Below, piece after piece: positions 7,166-18,182 of a stretch of 64,000 bases of DNA. Each line of letters starts with the position of its first letter. Within the stretch, counting starts at the first letter, position 1. The notes beneath the pieces were generated by a model. That model was not told the origin of the DNA and ran no database searches. It worked only from the letters and a program-made list of their open reading frames with translations. The position numbers and the translations under genes were made by a program. This DNA is from Bradyrhizobium sp. CB1717 (lineage in GTDB: Bacteria; Pseudomonadota; Alphaproteobacteria; Rhizobiales; Xanthobacteraceae). The stretch is from the NCBI RefSeq assembly GCF_029714325.1, contig NZ_CP121666.1, forward strand, positions 930,001-994,000. Direction: 5' to 3'.

Positions 7166-9598
7166 ATGCTGAACCTCGCTGAATATCGCAACCGGCCCAC
7201 TAGCCTTTCCGACTTTCTGCCCTGGGCCGCTCTGGTCGAGCGCGGCGTGGTCCTCAACAAGGATGGATCGTTCCAGCGGACGGCGCGCTTCCGTGGCCCG
7301 GATCTCGACAGCGCGACGTCTGCGGAGCTGGTCGGTGTGACGGCCCGCCTCAACAATGCGCTCCGCCGTCTCGGTTCAGGCTGGGCGATCTTCGTCGAGG
7401 CCCAGCGCATCGCAGCGCAGACCTATCCGTATAGTGCCTTTCCCGATGCGGCATCCGCGCTGGTTGATCTCGAGCGGCGGGATGCGTTCGAGGAGGCTGG
7501 CGCGCATTTCGAGAGCCGGTATTTCCTGACCTTTGTCTGGCTCCCGCCGGCCGAGGATGCATCGCGCATCGAGGGCTGGCTCTATGAGGGGCGCGCCGAG
7601 AGGGGCGTCGACCCTTACGAGTTGCTGCGCGGCTTTGTCGATCGGACCAACCGCGTCCTGCAATTGGTCGAAGGGTTCATGCCGGAGGTGGCGTGGCTGG
7701 ATGACGGCGACACGCTCACTTACCTGCACTCGACCATCTCGACCCGGCAACAGCGCGTCCGCGTCCCCGAGACGCCGATGCATCTCGACGCACTGCTCGC
7801 GGACGAGCCGCTCGCCGGCGGCCTCGAGCCGCGCCTTGGCAGCCAACATCTTCGCACGCTCACGGTGGTCGGTTTTCCAACGGCGACCCATCCCGGAATC
7901 CTCGACGAGCTGAACCGGCTTGCCTTCCCCTATCGCTGGTCGACGCGCGCGATCCTCCTCGACAAGACCGAGGCGGTGAAGCTTTTGACCAGGATCCGCC
8001 GGCAGTGGTTCGCCAAGCGGAAGTCGATCGCCGCCATCGTCAAGGAGGTGATGACGAACGAGGCCTCGACACTGGTCGATAGCGATGCCGCCAACAAGGC
8101 CACTGACGCCGATCTCGCCTTGCAGGAACTGGGCACCGACGACGTCGGCCAGGCCTACGTCACCGCAACCGTTACCGTCTGGGACGAGGACCCCGGCCGC
8201 GTCGCTGAAAAACTTCGCCTCGTCGAGAAGGTGATCCAGGGTCGCGACTTCACCTGCATGCCGGAAGGGGTGAATGCGTTAGAGGCCTGGCTCGGCTCGC
8301 TGCCGGGGCACGCCTACGCCAACGTTCGCCAGCCGCCCCTCTCGACATTGAACCTGGCCCACATGATTCCGCTGTCGGCGGTCTGGGCGGGGCCGGCGCG
8401 CGACGAGCATTTCAAGGCGCCGCCGCTCTTCTTCGGCAAGACCGAGGGCTCGACCCCATTCCGATTCTCGCTGCATGTCGGCGACGTCGGCCACACCCTG
8501 ATCGTCGGCCCGACCGGCGCCGGCAAGTCCGTGCTGCTGGCGCTGATGGCGATCCAGTTCCGCCGCTACCGCAAAAGCCAGATCTTTGCCTTTGACTTCG
8601 GCGGCTCGATACGCACCGCGGCGCTCGCCATGGGCGGTGACTGGCACGATCTCGGCGGCAGCCTGTCTGATAGTGCCGAGGATTCCGTCTCGCTCCAACC
8701 GCTCGCACGCATCGGCGATGCGGCGGAGCGCGCCTGGGCTGCCGAATGGGTGACCGCGATTCTTGCCAAGGAAGGCGTCACCATCGATCCCACCGCGAAG
8801 GAGCATATCTGGTCGGCCTTGACCTCACTGGCGTCCTCGCCCGTCGAGGAGCGGACGATCACCGGCCTGACCGTCCTGTTGCAATCGACCGCGCTCAAGC
8901 AGGCGCTACAACCCTATTGCGTCGGCGGTCCCTCCGGCCGGTTGCTCGACGCCGAGGTGGAGCACCTCGGCCTCGCGTCCGTCCAGGCCTTCGAGACCGA
9001 GGGCCTGATCGGTGCTGTCGCCGCGCCCGCCGTCCTCACCTACCTCTTCCATCGCATCGAGGGACGACTCGACGGCCGGCCAACGCTCCTCATCATCGAC
9101 GAGGGTTGGCTCGTCCTCGACGATCCGGCCTTCGCCCAGCAGCTGCGCGAATGGCTGAAGACGTTGCGGAAAAAGAATGCGTCCGTCGTCTTCGCCACCC
9201 AATCGCTGTCCGACATCGACGGCAGCAACATCGCGCCCGCGATCGTGGAGAGCTGCCCGACGCGGATCTTCCTGACGAACGAGCGCGCCATCGAGCCCCA
9301 GCTCACGGCAATCTATCGGCGCTTTGGCCTCAATGATCGCCAGATCGAGATCATCGCGCGAGCGACGCCAAAGCGGGACTATTACTGCCAATCGCGACGC
9401 GGCAATCGGCTGTTTGAGCTCGGCCTCGGGCCGATCGCGCTTGCCTTCTGCGCGGCATCCTCCAGGGACGACCACGCCGCCATCGAACGGCTGCTCGCCG
9501 AGCACGGCCGCGAGCACTTCACGCCAGCCTGGCTCGCCGATCACGAGCTCCTCTGGGCCGCCGATCTCATCCCTGACCTGACAAACCTGGAGGAGTAA
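7166..9598 (+). CDS. trbE: TrbE, T4SS ATPase (VirB4 family)
   Basis: An 810-residue VirB4-type ATPase, full length. The N-terminal TrbE/VirB4 domain covers roughly residues 1-400. Walker A GPTGAGKS lies at 448-455, and Walker B in LLIIDEGWLVLDD is followed by the ATQSLSDI and SCPTRIFL segments typical of the C-terminal RecA-like domain. It energises pilus assembly and substrate transfer at the cytoplasmic face. It starts 7 bp after trbD and ends 2 bp before trbJ. Confidence 0.96.
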   Translation: MLNLAEYRNRPTSLSDFLPWAALVERGVVLNKDGSFQRTARFRGPDLDSATSAELVGVTARLNNALRRLGSGWAIFVEAQRIAAQTYPYSAFPDAASALVDLERRDAFEEAGAHFESRYFLTFVWLPPAEDASRIEGWLYEGRAERGVDPYELLRGFVDRTNRVLQLVEGFMPEVAWLDDGDTLTYLHSTISTRQQRVRVPETPMHLDALLADEPLAGGLEPRLGSQHLRTLTVVGFPTATHPGILDELNRLAFPYRWSTRAILLDKTEAVKLLTRIRRQWFAKRKSIAAIVKEVMTNEASTLVDSDAANKATDADLALQELGTDDVGQAYVTATVTVWDEDPGRVAEKLRLVEKVIQGRDFTCMPEGVNALEAWLGSLPGHAYANVRQPPLSTLNLAHMIPLSAVWAGPARDEHFKAPPLFFGKTEGSTPFRFSLHVGDVGHTLIVGPTGAGKSVLLALMAIQFRRYRKSQIFAFDFGGSIRTAALAMGGDWHDLGGSLSDSAEDSVSLQPLARIGDAAERAWAAEWVTAILAKEGVTIDPTAKEHIWSALTSLASSPVEERTITGLTVLLQSTALKQALQPYCVGGPSGRLLDAEVEHLGLASVQAFETEGLIGAVAAPAVLTYLFHRIEGRLDGRPTLLIIDEGWLVLDDPAFAQQLREWLKTLRKKNASVVFATQSLSDIDGSNIAPAIVESCPTRIFLTNERAIEPQLTAIYRRFGLNDRQIEIIARATPKRDYYCQSRRGNRLFELGLGPIALAFCAASSRDDHAAIERLLAEHGREHFTPAWLADHELLWAADLIPDLTNLEE

Positions 9599-9600
9599 TC

Positions 9601-10359
9601 ATGACCACCCGTAAGACGCGGCGCGCCAGCCTGATGGCCGCGACCGCCTTCTCGCTCGCCCTGTCGCTTCAACCGCTTGTGACGATGCCGGCGTCTGCCC
9701 AGTGGATCGTCTACGACCCCACGAACTTCAGTCAGAACGTGCTGACAGCGGCGCGCGAGCTGCAGCAGATCAACAATCAGATCCAGATGCTGACCAACCA
9801 GTCGCAGAGCCTGGTGAACCAGGCGAAGAATCTGGCGAGCCTGCCGATGTCGACGCTGGCCCAGCTCCAGTCGACGATCGCGCGGACCCAATCGCTGCTG
9901 AGCCAGGCGCAGAACATTTCCTTCAACGTCCAGCAGATTCAAACCGCATATTCCAGCAGCTACGGCGCGGCGCCGACCACCGGGTCCAGCGCGACGCTGT
10001 TCGCCGCCGCCCAAACCCGTTGGCAGAACTCGGTCGGCGCCTTCGAGGATTCGCTGAAGGTGCAGGCCGGCGTCATCGGCAATATCCCGACCAACTCCAG
10101 CGCGATGACGTCGCTGGTGACAGCCAGCCAGTCCGCCAGTGGCGCGCTACAGGCAGCTCAAGCCGGCAACCAGCTCCTTGCCCTGCAATCTCAGCAACTG
10201 TCAGACCTGGTCGCGGTTCTCGCGGCGAAGGGACGCGCGGACGCGCTTGAGCAGGCACGCGTGACGGCGACGGAGTCGCAAGGCGCCCAGCAATACAAGA
10301 TCTTCTCGACGCGCAGCGGCTACCAGCCCGGCAACATCACTATGTTCAGCGGCAACTGA
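9601..10359 (+). CDS. trbJ: TrbJ, conjugal transfer protein (VirB5-like)
   Basis: A 252-residue exported protein. An N-terminal signal peptide ends near MPASAQW, and the mature part has long Gln-rich, coiled-coil-prone helices (ELQQINNQIQMLTNQ). VirB5-like proteins sit at the pilus tip or in the periplasm and help contact recipients. A GGAGG ribosome-binding sequence lies just before ATG 9601. Confidence 0.93.
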   Translation: MTTRKTRRASLMAATAFSLALSLQPLVTMPASAQWIVYDPTNFSQNVLTAARELQQINNQIQMLTNQSQSLVNQAKNLASLPMSTLAQLQSTIARTQSLLSQAQNISFNVQQIQTAYSSSYGAAPTTGSSATLFAAAQTRWQNSVGAFEDSLKVQAGVIGNIPTNSSAMTSLVTASQSASGALQAAQAGNQLLALQSQQLSDLVAVLAAKGRADALEQARVTATESQGAQQYKIFSTRSGYQPGNITMFSGN

Positions 10360-10371
10360 AGGCGTAGGACT

Positions 10372-10689
10372 ATGGATCGCTCGGATTTCTGGCGCGCAGT
10401 CGCGATGATCGCTGTGCTGGCCGTCTTCATGGCCACGCTGTCCTATATCCATCGGCGTCCAGCGCCGCGGGCCATGTCCGACGCTCCCGCCGTCTCCGTA
10501 TCAGATGATCTCTCGGCCGAGCTGCGCCGCTGTGGCGCGCTTAGGTCCGAGGATGCCGAAGATCCGCACTGCCGGGCGGTCTGGGAGGAGAACCGCGCGC
10601 GCTTCTTCGGCAGGCCGGCGCGGCCGCTGCTGCCACAGGCCGCGCCGGCCACTCCGCCGACCAACGCGACGGAAGGAGGCGCGCCATGA
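10372..10689 (+). CDS. trbK: TrbK, small membrane protein (entry-exclusion type)
   Basis: A 105-residue protein with one N-terminal hydrophobic segment (about residues 8-24) and two cysteines in a C-terminal region reading LRRCGAL and EDPHCRAVWEENRARFF, which is typical of alphaproteobacterial TrbK-alt proteins. Its place between trbJ and trbL is diagnostic. The related TrbK of RP4 is a lipoprotein mediating entry exclusion; whether this form does so is inferred. Confidence 0.85.
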   Translation: MDRSDFWRAVAMIAVLAVFMATLSYIHRRPAPRAMSDAPAVSVSDDLSAELRRCGALRSEDAEDPHCRAVWEENRARFFGRPARPLLPQAAPATPPTNATEGGAP

Positions 10690-12047
10690 ACAACGTCGGC
10701 GTCATCGACACCTTCCTCAATACTTACACCACCTATATCGACTCTGGCTTCGGCCTGATCAAAGGCGAGGTCACCTATCTCGCCTCGACGCTGATCGTCG
10801 TCGACATCACCTTGGCCGGCGTATTCTGGGCCTGGGGCGCCGACGAAGATGTTCTCCAGCGGCTGGTGAAGAAGACGCTCTATATCGGCTTCTTCGCCTT
10901 CATCATCACCAACTTCAACAATCTCTCAGGCGTCATCTTCAATAGCTTCTCGGGCCTTGGCCTCAAGGCCGGCGGTTCCTCGATCTCGACCGCGGACTTT
11001 TTGCGGCCCGGCCGGCTTGCGCAGATCGGTCTCGATGCCGGGCAGCCGCTATTGGACGCGGCAAGCCAGATGATGGGCTTCACCAGCTTCTTCGCCAATT
11101 TCGTGCAGATCGCCGTGCTGATGGTGTCCTGGCTGCTGGTGCTGATCGCCTTCTTCATTCTGGCAGTGCAGCTGTTCGTGACCCTGATCGAGTTCAAGCT
11201 GACGACGCTCGCCGGCTTTATCCTCATTCCCTTCGCTCTGTTCAACAAGACTGCGTTCCTTGCGGAGAAGGTGCTGGGCAATGTCGTCGCCTCCGGCATC
11301 AAGGTGATGGTGCTCGCCGTCATCGTCGGCATCGGCACCGGGCTGTTCTCCCAATTCACGTCAGCCTATGACGGCGGCCAGCCGACCATCGAGCAGGCGC
11401 TTTCGGTCGTGCTCGCCTCGCTCGCCATGCTCGGCCTTGGCATCTTCGGTCCCGGCATCGCAACCGGTCTTGTGTCCGGCGCACCGCAGCTTGGCGCGGG
11501 TGCTGCCGTCGGCACAGGCCTTGCCGTCGCCGGTACGGCGATGGCGGCAGGCGCGGGGCTTGGACTGGCCGGGAGGGGAGCAATGGCCGCGACCTCCGGT
11601 GCCGCGGCGGCCGCACGCGGTGGCGCGGCGATGGCGGGCGGTATGTCCTCTGCCTACAGCCTCGCATCAGCCGGCGGGTCCGGCGCTAGTGGAGTTGCCT
11701 CCGGTCTCGGTGGCGCGGGCCGTGCTGCGGCGAGCGCGGCGGCAGCCCCCGTCGGACGCGCCGCGGCGAGAGCGGCCAGTGCAATGAGTGAGAGCTTCAC
11801 CTCTGGTGCCCGCGCCGGTGTCGCAAACACCGGTGGTTCCTCGACCATGGGGACCATCGAGCGTGGCGCGGCCGCAAATGATGGAGCCACCCCAGGAGCG
11901 GCAAGCGAGAGCGGTCCACCCGCTTGGGCCCAGCGCGTCAAGCGCAATCAGACGATCGTTCACGGCGCGCGGACCGCAGCCCAAGCCCTCAAATCCGGCG
12001 ACAGCCACGGCGGCGGTCACTCCGTCGATCTCTCGAGAGGAGAATAA
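10686..12047 (+). CDS. trbL: TrbL, polytopic T4SS membrane protein (VirB6 family)
   Basis: A 453-residue inner-membrane protein with several hydrophobic helices between residues 25 and 290, followed by a long Ala/Gly-rich, low-complexity cytoplasmic or periplasmic tail. VirB6-type proteins form part of the substrate path. It overlaps the trbK stop by 4 bp (ATGA) and ends 2 bp before trbF. Confidence 0.95.
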   Translation: MNNVGVIDTFLNTYTTYIDSGFGLIKGEVTYLASTLIVVDITLAGVFWAWGADEDVLQRLVKKTLYIGFFAFIITNFNNLSGVIFNSFSGLGLKAGGSSISTADFLRPGRLAQIGLDAGQPLLDAASQMMGFTSFFANFVQIAVLMVSWLLVLIAFFILAVQLFVTLIEFKLTTLAGFILIPFALFNKTAFLAEKVLGNVVASGIKVMVLAVIVGIGTGLFSQFTSAYDGGQPTIEQALSVVLASLAMLGLGIFGPGIATGLVSGAPQLGAGAAVGTGLAVAGTAMAAGAGLGLAGRGAMAATSGAAAAARGGAAMAGGMSSAYSLASAGGSGASGVASGLGGAGRAAASAAAAPVGRAAARAASAMSESFTSGARAGVANTGGSSTMGTIERGAAANDGATPGAASESGPPAWAQRVKRNQTIVHGARTAAQALKSGDSHGGGHSVDLSRGE

Positions 12048-12049
12048 TA

Positions 12050-12735
12050 ATGTCAGTCTTTCGGCGATCGTCGGTCCGCTACGGCCGCACGCCCGAACCC
12101 GCAACCCCGTATCAGCGTGCCGCGCAGGCGTGGGACGATCGCATCGGCTCGGCGCGCGTGCAGGCCAGGAACTGGCGGCTGATGGCCTTCGGTTCGCTGA
12201 TCCTTAGCTGTGGTCTTGCCGCCGGGCTCGTCTGGCAGTCCACGCACGGCACCGTCGTTCCCTGGGTGGTGCAGGTCGATAAGCTCGGCGAGGCCCAAGC
12301 CGTGGCGCCTGCTGTCGCCGACTACCGGCCAAGCGATCCGCAGATTGCCTGGTACCTCGCGCACTTCATCGCGATGGTGCGCTCGCTTCCGGCCGATCCG
12401 ATCATCGTGCGGGAGAACTGGCTGAAGGCGTACGACTTCACGACCACGGCGGGCGCGATGGCGCTGAACGATTACGCCCGCGCCAATGATCCATTCGCCA
12501 GTCTCGGCAAGCAGCAGGTCGCGATCGACGTCTCCAGCGTCATCCGCGCCTCGCCGGATAGTTTTCGCGTGGCCTGGGTGGAGCACCGCTATCAGGACGG
12601 GGCGCTCGCCGGCACCACACGCTGGACCGCGATTCTCACCATTGCGATTCAGTCACCCACCGACGCCGATCGGCTGCGCAAGAATCCGCTCGGCATCTAC
12701 ATCAACGCCATCAACTGGTCGAAGGAGCTGGGCCA

Positions 12736-12739
<4 letters not shown>
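12050..12739 (+). CDS. trbF: TrbF, T4SS scaffold protein (VirB8 family)
   Basis: A 229-residue VirB8-like protein. The start at ATG 12050 follows a GAGAGGAG ribosome-binding sequence. A short cytoplasmic N-terminus containing TPYQRAAQAWDDRIG precedes one membrane helix (about residues 44-62) and a periplasmic domain. VirB8 proteins nucleate the inner-membrane part of the channel. It overlaps trbG by 4 bp. Confidence 0.94.
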
Positions 12740-13805
<1,066 letters not shown>

Positions 13806-13815
<10 letters not shown>

Positions 13816-15014
13816 GCAGCGAAGACGAACATCAAGGCGATGTCCCACTGCTCGCGCCGCCGGATCTCCGGCTCCGGGGCGAGCGGCCACCTGTCACGCG
13901 CCTCTCGCGCAAGATGCTGATTGGCCTCGGTGCGGTGTCTGCTCTCGCGGTCGCGGGCGCGCTCGGCTATGCGCTGCAGACCCGCAACAAGCAGCAAGCC
14001 GGCCAGGAGTTGCTCAGCACCCAGAACCGCCCTTCACCTGAGGGCCTTGCCGCCTTGCCGAAAGACTACACGGGTTTGCCGCGTCAGGCGCCGCCGCTCG
14101 GGCCACCGCTGCCCGGCGATCTCGGCAAGCCAATCCTCAACGCTGGCGCTGCACCCAACACCATGGTCCCGGGAATGGCGTCCGATCCGGAGACGCAGCA
14201 CAGAGCGCAGGAGATCGAGGCGGCGCGGGTCAGCCGCCTCTTCGCCCAGACCGTTCAGCAACCGCAGAGCGTCGGGCAGCCTATCCCGAATACCTCCGCT
14301 GCAACTGCGACAACCCCGACCGCTACACCGCCCGTCGATGCCGGATCCGCCCAGAACATGCAGGATCGCAAGACGGCCTTCCTCAACGCGTCGACGGACA
14401 AGCGCACGGTCAGTCCGGACCGGCTCGAGGCCAAGGTCTCACCCTATGTCGTGCAGGCGGGCACCGTGATCCCGGCTGCGCTCATCACGGGCATCAGGTC
14501 CGATCTGCCCGGCCAGATCACCGCCCAAGTCACCGAAGCGGTCTACGATAGTCCGTCCGGCAAATATCTTTTGGTGCCCCAGGGCGCAAAACTGATCGGC
14601 CAGTACGACAGCTCCGTCGCGTTCGGCCAGAGCCGCATCCTCCTGGTCTGGACCCGCATCATCATGCCGGACGGCAACTCGATCGTGCTGGAGCGCCAGC
14701 CCGGTGCCGACACCGGCGGCTATGCCGGGCTCGAGGACGAGGTCGACAACCACTGGGGCATGCTGTTCAAGGCCGCCGTCCTCTCAACCATGCTCAGCGT
14801 CGGCGCCGAGGCGGGCACCAGTCAGAACGAGAACAATCTCGTTCAAGCGATCCGCAGCGGCGCCTCCAACAGCATCAGCCAGACCGGCCAGCAGATCGTG
14901 CAGCGCCAGCTCAACATCCAGCCGACGCTGACCATCCGGCCAGGTTTCCCGGTCCGGGTCATTGTCACGCGAGATTTAGTGTTGGCGCCGTACCGGAAGG
15001 GAGGAACACCGTGA
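13806..15014 (+). CDS. trbI: TrbI, core-complex protein (VirB10 family)
   Basis: A 402-residue VirB10-like protein that spans from inner to outer membrane. There is one membrane helix around residues 38-57, a Pro/Gln/Ala-rich periplasmic linker, and the conserved beta-barrel domain beginning near VVQAGTVIPAALITG and including VPQGAKLIGQY. It ends 4 bp into the following DUF2274 gene. Confidence 0.96.
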
Positions 15015-15268
15015 CAAAGCTCAAGCTTGGGCCACTCGAAGACGACAAACCAGTCAAGCTCACAGTCGAGCTGCCGGCGGCGGTCTTCAGGGATCTCAAA
15101 AGCTACGCTGAGATTCTGACGCGCAGCGGAAGCGCGGCGACGCCGACCGAACCTGCCAAATTGATCGCGCCGATGATCGAGCGTTTTATGGCAACCGATC
15201 GGGCCTTTGCGAAGGCACGGCGAAATGTCGCTCAGGCCTCACCGGAGGCAGCGGAAAGATCCGGATAG
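15011..15268 (+). CDS. DUF2274 family protein
   Basis: An 85-residue protein that regularly follows trbI in alphaproteobacterial transfer operons. It contains the VKLTVELPAAVFRDLKSYAE segment, which resembles a ribbon-helix-helix DNA-binding fold, so a role as operon regulator is plausible but unproven. It overlaps trbI by 4 bp, and its 3' end overlaps the convergent LysR gene by 37 bp. Confidence 0.85.
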   Translation: MTKLKLGPLEDDKPVKLTVELPAAVFRDLKSYAEILTRSGSAATPTEPAKLIAPMIERFMATDRAFAKARRNVAQASPEAAERSG

Positions 15269-16149
15269 CGCTCGCGAAGCAGGTCGAGAAACGGACGCAG
15301 TGATGGATTGCTGTTCGTCTGCCGCCAGTACGCGCGGAAGCTCATTCGTGTCGGCCCCTCGGAGTCGTGGACCTCTCGGAAGGTGACGCCTGGATAGTTA
15401 GCGCCGGTCGCACCTTCCAATGCTAACAGAATACCCCCGTCCACGCCGACCAAGGGGAGCAGTTGCTCGATCGCCATTTCATGGCGAGGCAGCGTGAAAG
15501 CATCAAGAGCTCCCAATTTGCTGATAAGGAGCTTTAGAAATTCCGGTCCTGGGCCACGCTGCGAGATTAATAGCTGTTCGCCTTTTAGTTCGCCCCAGCG
15601 AATTAGGTGACGACTTGTGAGAGGATGCTCCGCTGGGAGGGCGGCGACGACACGCTCGCTCCAGAGCAACAATGACTTGTCGCTCCAGCTCGGATAGGAC
15701 TCTGTCACCACGGCAATGTCAACGGCGGAGCTGGTGAGATCCGAGATCAAATGATCGCTCGCGCCGTCGACAAATTGTCGATGGACATCGGGAAACCGCC
15801 GCCGGTGATCGAGGAGAGTGGCCCGGAGATTGCCCGCTGAGAGGGAGGTGTGTACGCCAATGATCAAGCGACCACTCTCCCCACGCGAGCGGATCTTGAG
15901 GCGAGCGGTCATTGCCTCGGTCGAGGCTACGATGCGCCGGGCATCTTCAAGAAATTCGCGAGCTTCCATGGTCGGTCGCGTCCCACCGTTACTGCGGTCG
16001 AAGAGCTTGCTACCGACCGCGTGCTCGAGACTTCGAAGACAGCGACTGAGCGTTGGCTGCTTGATCCTGAGCTCCTCTGCTGCTTGGCGAAGGCTTCGGT
16101 GCTGGGACGCGACGATTGCCCAGCGTAGGTCGCGAAATTCCACTGGCAC
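15232..16149 (-). CDS. LysR family transcriptional regulator
   Basis: A 305-residue regulator of normal LysR length. The N-terminal winged helix-turn-helix includes SLRQAAEELRIKQPTLSRCL at about residues 19-38, and the effector-binding domain follows from residue 90 (GRLIIGVHTSLSAG). It is convergent with the trb operon and overlaps the DUF2274 gene. LysR genes often sit at this place beside alphaproteobacterial trb operons, which suggests a link to transfer control, but the target is not evident from sequence. Confidence 0.92.
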   Translation of the reverse strand: MPVEFRDLRWAIVASQHRSLRQAAEELRIKQPTLSRCLRSLEHAVGSKLFDRSNGGTRPTMEAREFLEDARRIVASTEAMTARLKIRSRGESGRLIIGVHTSLSAGNLRATLLDHRRRFPDVHRQFVDGASDHLISDLTSSAVDIAVVTESYPSWSDKSLLLWSERVVAALPAEHPLTSRHLIRWGELKGEQLLISQRGPGPEFLKLLISKLGALDAFTLPRHEMAIEQLLPLVGVDGGILLALEGATGANYPGVTFREVHDSEGPTRMSFRAYWRQTNSNPSLRPFLDLLRERYPDLSAASGEA

Positions 16150-16564
16150 GGTCGAAGCATAACCCCTCTAGCTCGTATCGCTCGGTCAAGTGCTGGGATT
16201 CCAAACCAAAGTCGGGATCAATCGATGTATCAACCGTTAGTAGAATTACCTTCCAAGTTAATCGGAAGCAAAGTTTCTGTCGAAATGGGTAGAACCGGGA
16301 ACTTCATGGTGGTGGCACAATCCAGCGCGAGACTGCCCAAGGCCATACGCTTGCCGAGTTGCTATCCAGCGACAGCGTGCGAATAAAGGCCGAGGGCGGT
16401 GAGTCTCTGACATTTTATGAGACGAAGCGAACGAAGAACGAAGGTAGCGAATCGTCGGGACTCTTCGTTGCTCAAAAATTCAACCCTGGTGGGCTGTGGC
16501 TCTGCGCCCATCGGCATCTCTCTTGCAAGAGGCCAATCCGTTGCTCAACTTTACTCAACTCTTA
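16150..16564. other. Intergenic region
   Basis: About 415 bp between lysR and an IS5 element. I see no gene or RNA. The part next to lysR would hold its promoter. Confidence 0.4.
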
Positions 16565-17461
16565 GAGCCTGACTCAAAATTGCATTGCTGTTTTTACCGC
16601 TGCGATGCGCCTTGTCATGAGTTGGACAGAGGCGAGGAAGAGCCAGGCAGTTGCGCTTTCGATGGTTCGCTCGAAGTCCTTGGCCAATCTGCGGTTGCGG
16701 CCGAGCCAGGCGAAGGTTCGTTCGACCGCCCAGCGGCGCGGAAGCACCTCGAAGCCCTGTGCGGCATCGGAGCGCTTGATGATCTCGACAGTCCACCGGC
16801 CGATCTTTTCCAGCACCGCCTTGAGCTTTTCGCCGGCATAGCCGCCATCGGCGAAGATATGGCGCAGCCAGGGGAAGCGGTAGCGAATGCTGCACAGGAC
16901 ATCTGGCGCGCCATCGCGATCCTGGACGTCGGCAGCGTGAACGATCGCTCCGACCAGGAGCCCTTGGGTGTCGGTGACGATGTGGCGCTTTCGACCCTTG
17001 ATCTTCTTTCCCGCGTCGTAGCCGCGAGGGCCGCCACTTTCCGTGGTCTTGACCGATTGGCTGTCGATCACGCCGGCCGTCGGCGAGGCCTCCCGGCCGA
17101 TCGCCTCGCGCGCCAGCATCAGGAGTGCGTGGTTGATCGATTGCCACAATCCGTTGTCGCGCCACTGGTAGAAATAGTACTGCACCGTGGTCATTGGTGG
17201 AAACAGAGTCGGCGGCAGCATGCGCCACGGCAATCCGCCGCGCAGCAGATAGAGCACGGCCTCGACGATGTCGCGATAGCTCCATTTCGGGCGCCGCCCG
17301 CGCTTGGCCCGCACAGGAAGCAACCTCTCCAGCACGCCCCATTCCGCATCCGTCAAGTCGCTTGGCAAACGCAGCTCCTCTCGGGCAAACTGTGCCCGGG
17401 TGATATCAGTCCACATTCTCGATCCCTTTGATGCTTCGCAACACCGATGGAATCAGAACTC
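16565..17461 (-). mobile_element. IS5 family insertion sequence (IS1031-like)
   Basis: An element of about 0.9 kb with imperfect terminal inverted repeats: GAGCCTGACTC at 16565 and, read on the other strand, GAGTTCTGATTC ending at 17461. It carries one transposase gene. No target duplication was recognised, so the exact ends are approximate. Confidence 0.7.
16574..17416 (-). CDS. IS5 family transposase
   Basis: A 280-residue DDE transposase. The N-terminal DLTDAEWGVLERLLP motif, the first catalytic Asp in GVIDSQSVKTTESGG, the second in FADGGYAGEKL and the C-terminal RRWAVERTFAWLGRNRRL segment with the catalytic Glu are all present. The gene is intact and fills almost the whole element. Confidence 0.92.
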   Translation of the reverse strand: MWTDITRAQFAREELRLPSDLTDAEWGVLERLLPVRAKRGRRPKWSYRDIVEAVLYLLRGGLPWRMLPPTLFPPMTTVQYYFYQWRDNGLWQSINHALLMLAREAIGREASPTAGVIDSQSVKTTESGGPRGYDAGKKIKGRKRHIVTDTQGLLVGAIVHAADVQDRDGAPDVLCSIRYRFPWLRHIFADGGYAGEKLKAVLEKIGRWTVEIIKRSDAAQGFEVLPRRWAVERTFAWLGRNRRLAKDFERTIESATAWLFLASVQLMTRRIAAVKTAMQF

Positions 17462-17477
17462 GCTGATATCACTCAAC

Positions 17478-18182
17478 TTATTTTTCGGTCGGACACTTAC
17501 CGAGTTCGAGGATCAGCGATCGGAGGTGCTCGATCAGTCCACGTTCGAGGTCGCGCTCGAGCATCTCGGGGCCAAGCGACAGAAAGTCGAAAGTGTAGGG
17601 GTCTTTCAGGATCTGCTGGGCGAGTTCTGATTGCTCGGCTGGCAGGGTTCGCGAGAAATTTGTGAGCGCGCTGCCCTGGCGCGCGAACAGGTTGCTATCG
17701 ATCTGATGGATGAGGACGTTGCGGCTCCATCCGTGTTCGATCGCTTGGCGGGCGCACCAAGCGCGCTCCTCGGGCGCCTTGACTGCATCAAGCAGGCGGA
17801 CGTTATGGCCCCAAGGCAAAAGTGCAACGACCTGTTGCACAAATCCGCCATCCGGCCACGCCTCCGCGAAGGCGCGCATATACTTCAGGTTTCGGGCCGA
17901 GAGCCCGGTCATCTCAGAGAAGGCTCGGCCAAGGTCATCGGCTAAACGATCGATGACCTTGGCACCCCATCCCTCCCGGTCCTGCCGCGCGAGGATATCG
18001 CGTCCAATGTTCCAATAGAGCAGGATCAGCTCACGGTTCACCGAGAGACCGGCACGATGCCGCGCCTCCGCAATCTTCCGTTTAAGGTCGCTGACGAACG
18101 CCGAATAGCTTTGGGCGTCAATTTCGGTCGTTGGCTTGGCGCCTTTTCGGGAAGACAGGGACTTGGAAGGTCGCTTGCTCAT
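17478..18182 (-). pseudogene. YhcG/DUF1016 nuclease gene, truncated
   Basis: The N-terminal domain of the PDDEXK nuclease family YhcG/DUF1016 is clear (VNRELILLYWNIGRDIL, GLSARNLKYMRAFAEAW, LPWGHNVRLLD). The frame ends at about 234 codons, after the SLILELGK segment, where the C-terminal PDDEXK nuclease domain should begin. A short foreign tail and a stop follow, just before the IS5 end at 17461. Full-length members have roughly 330-370 residues. The start at 18182 overlaps the integrase stop by 4 bp, so the two were one transcript. The product would lack nuclease activity. Confidence 0.8.
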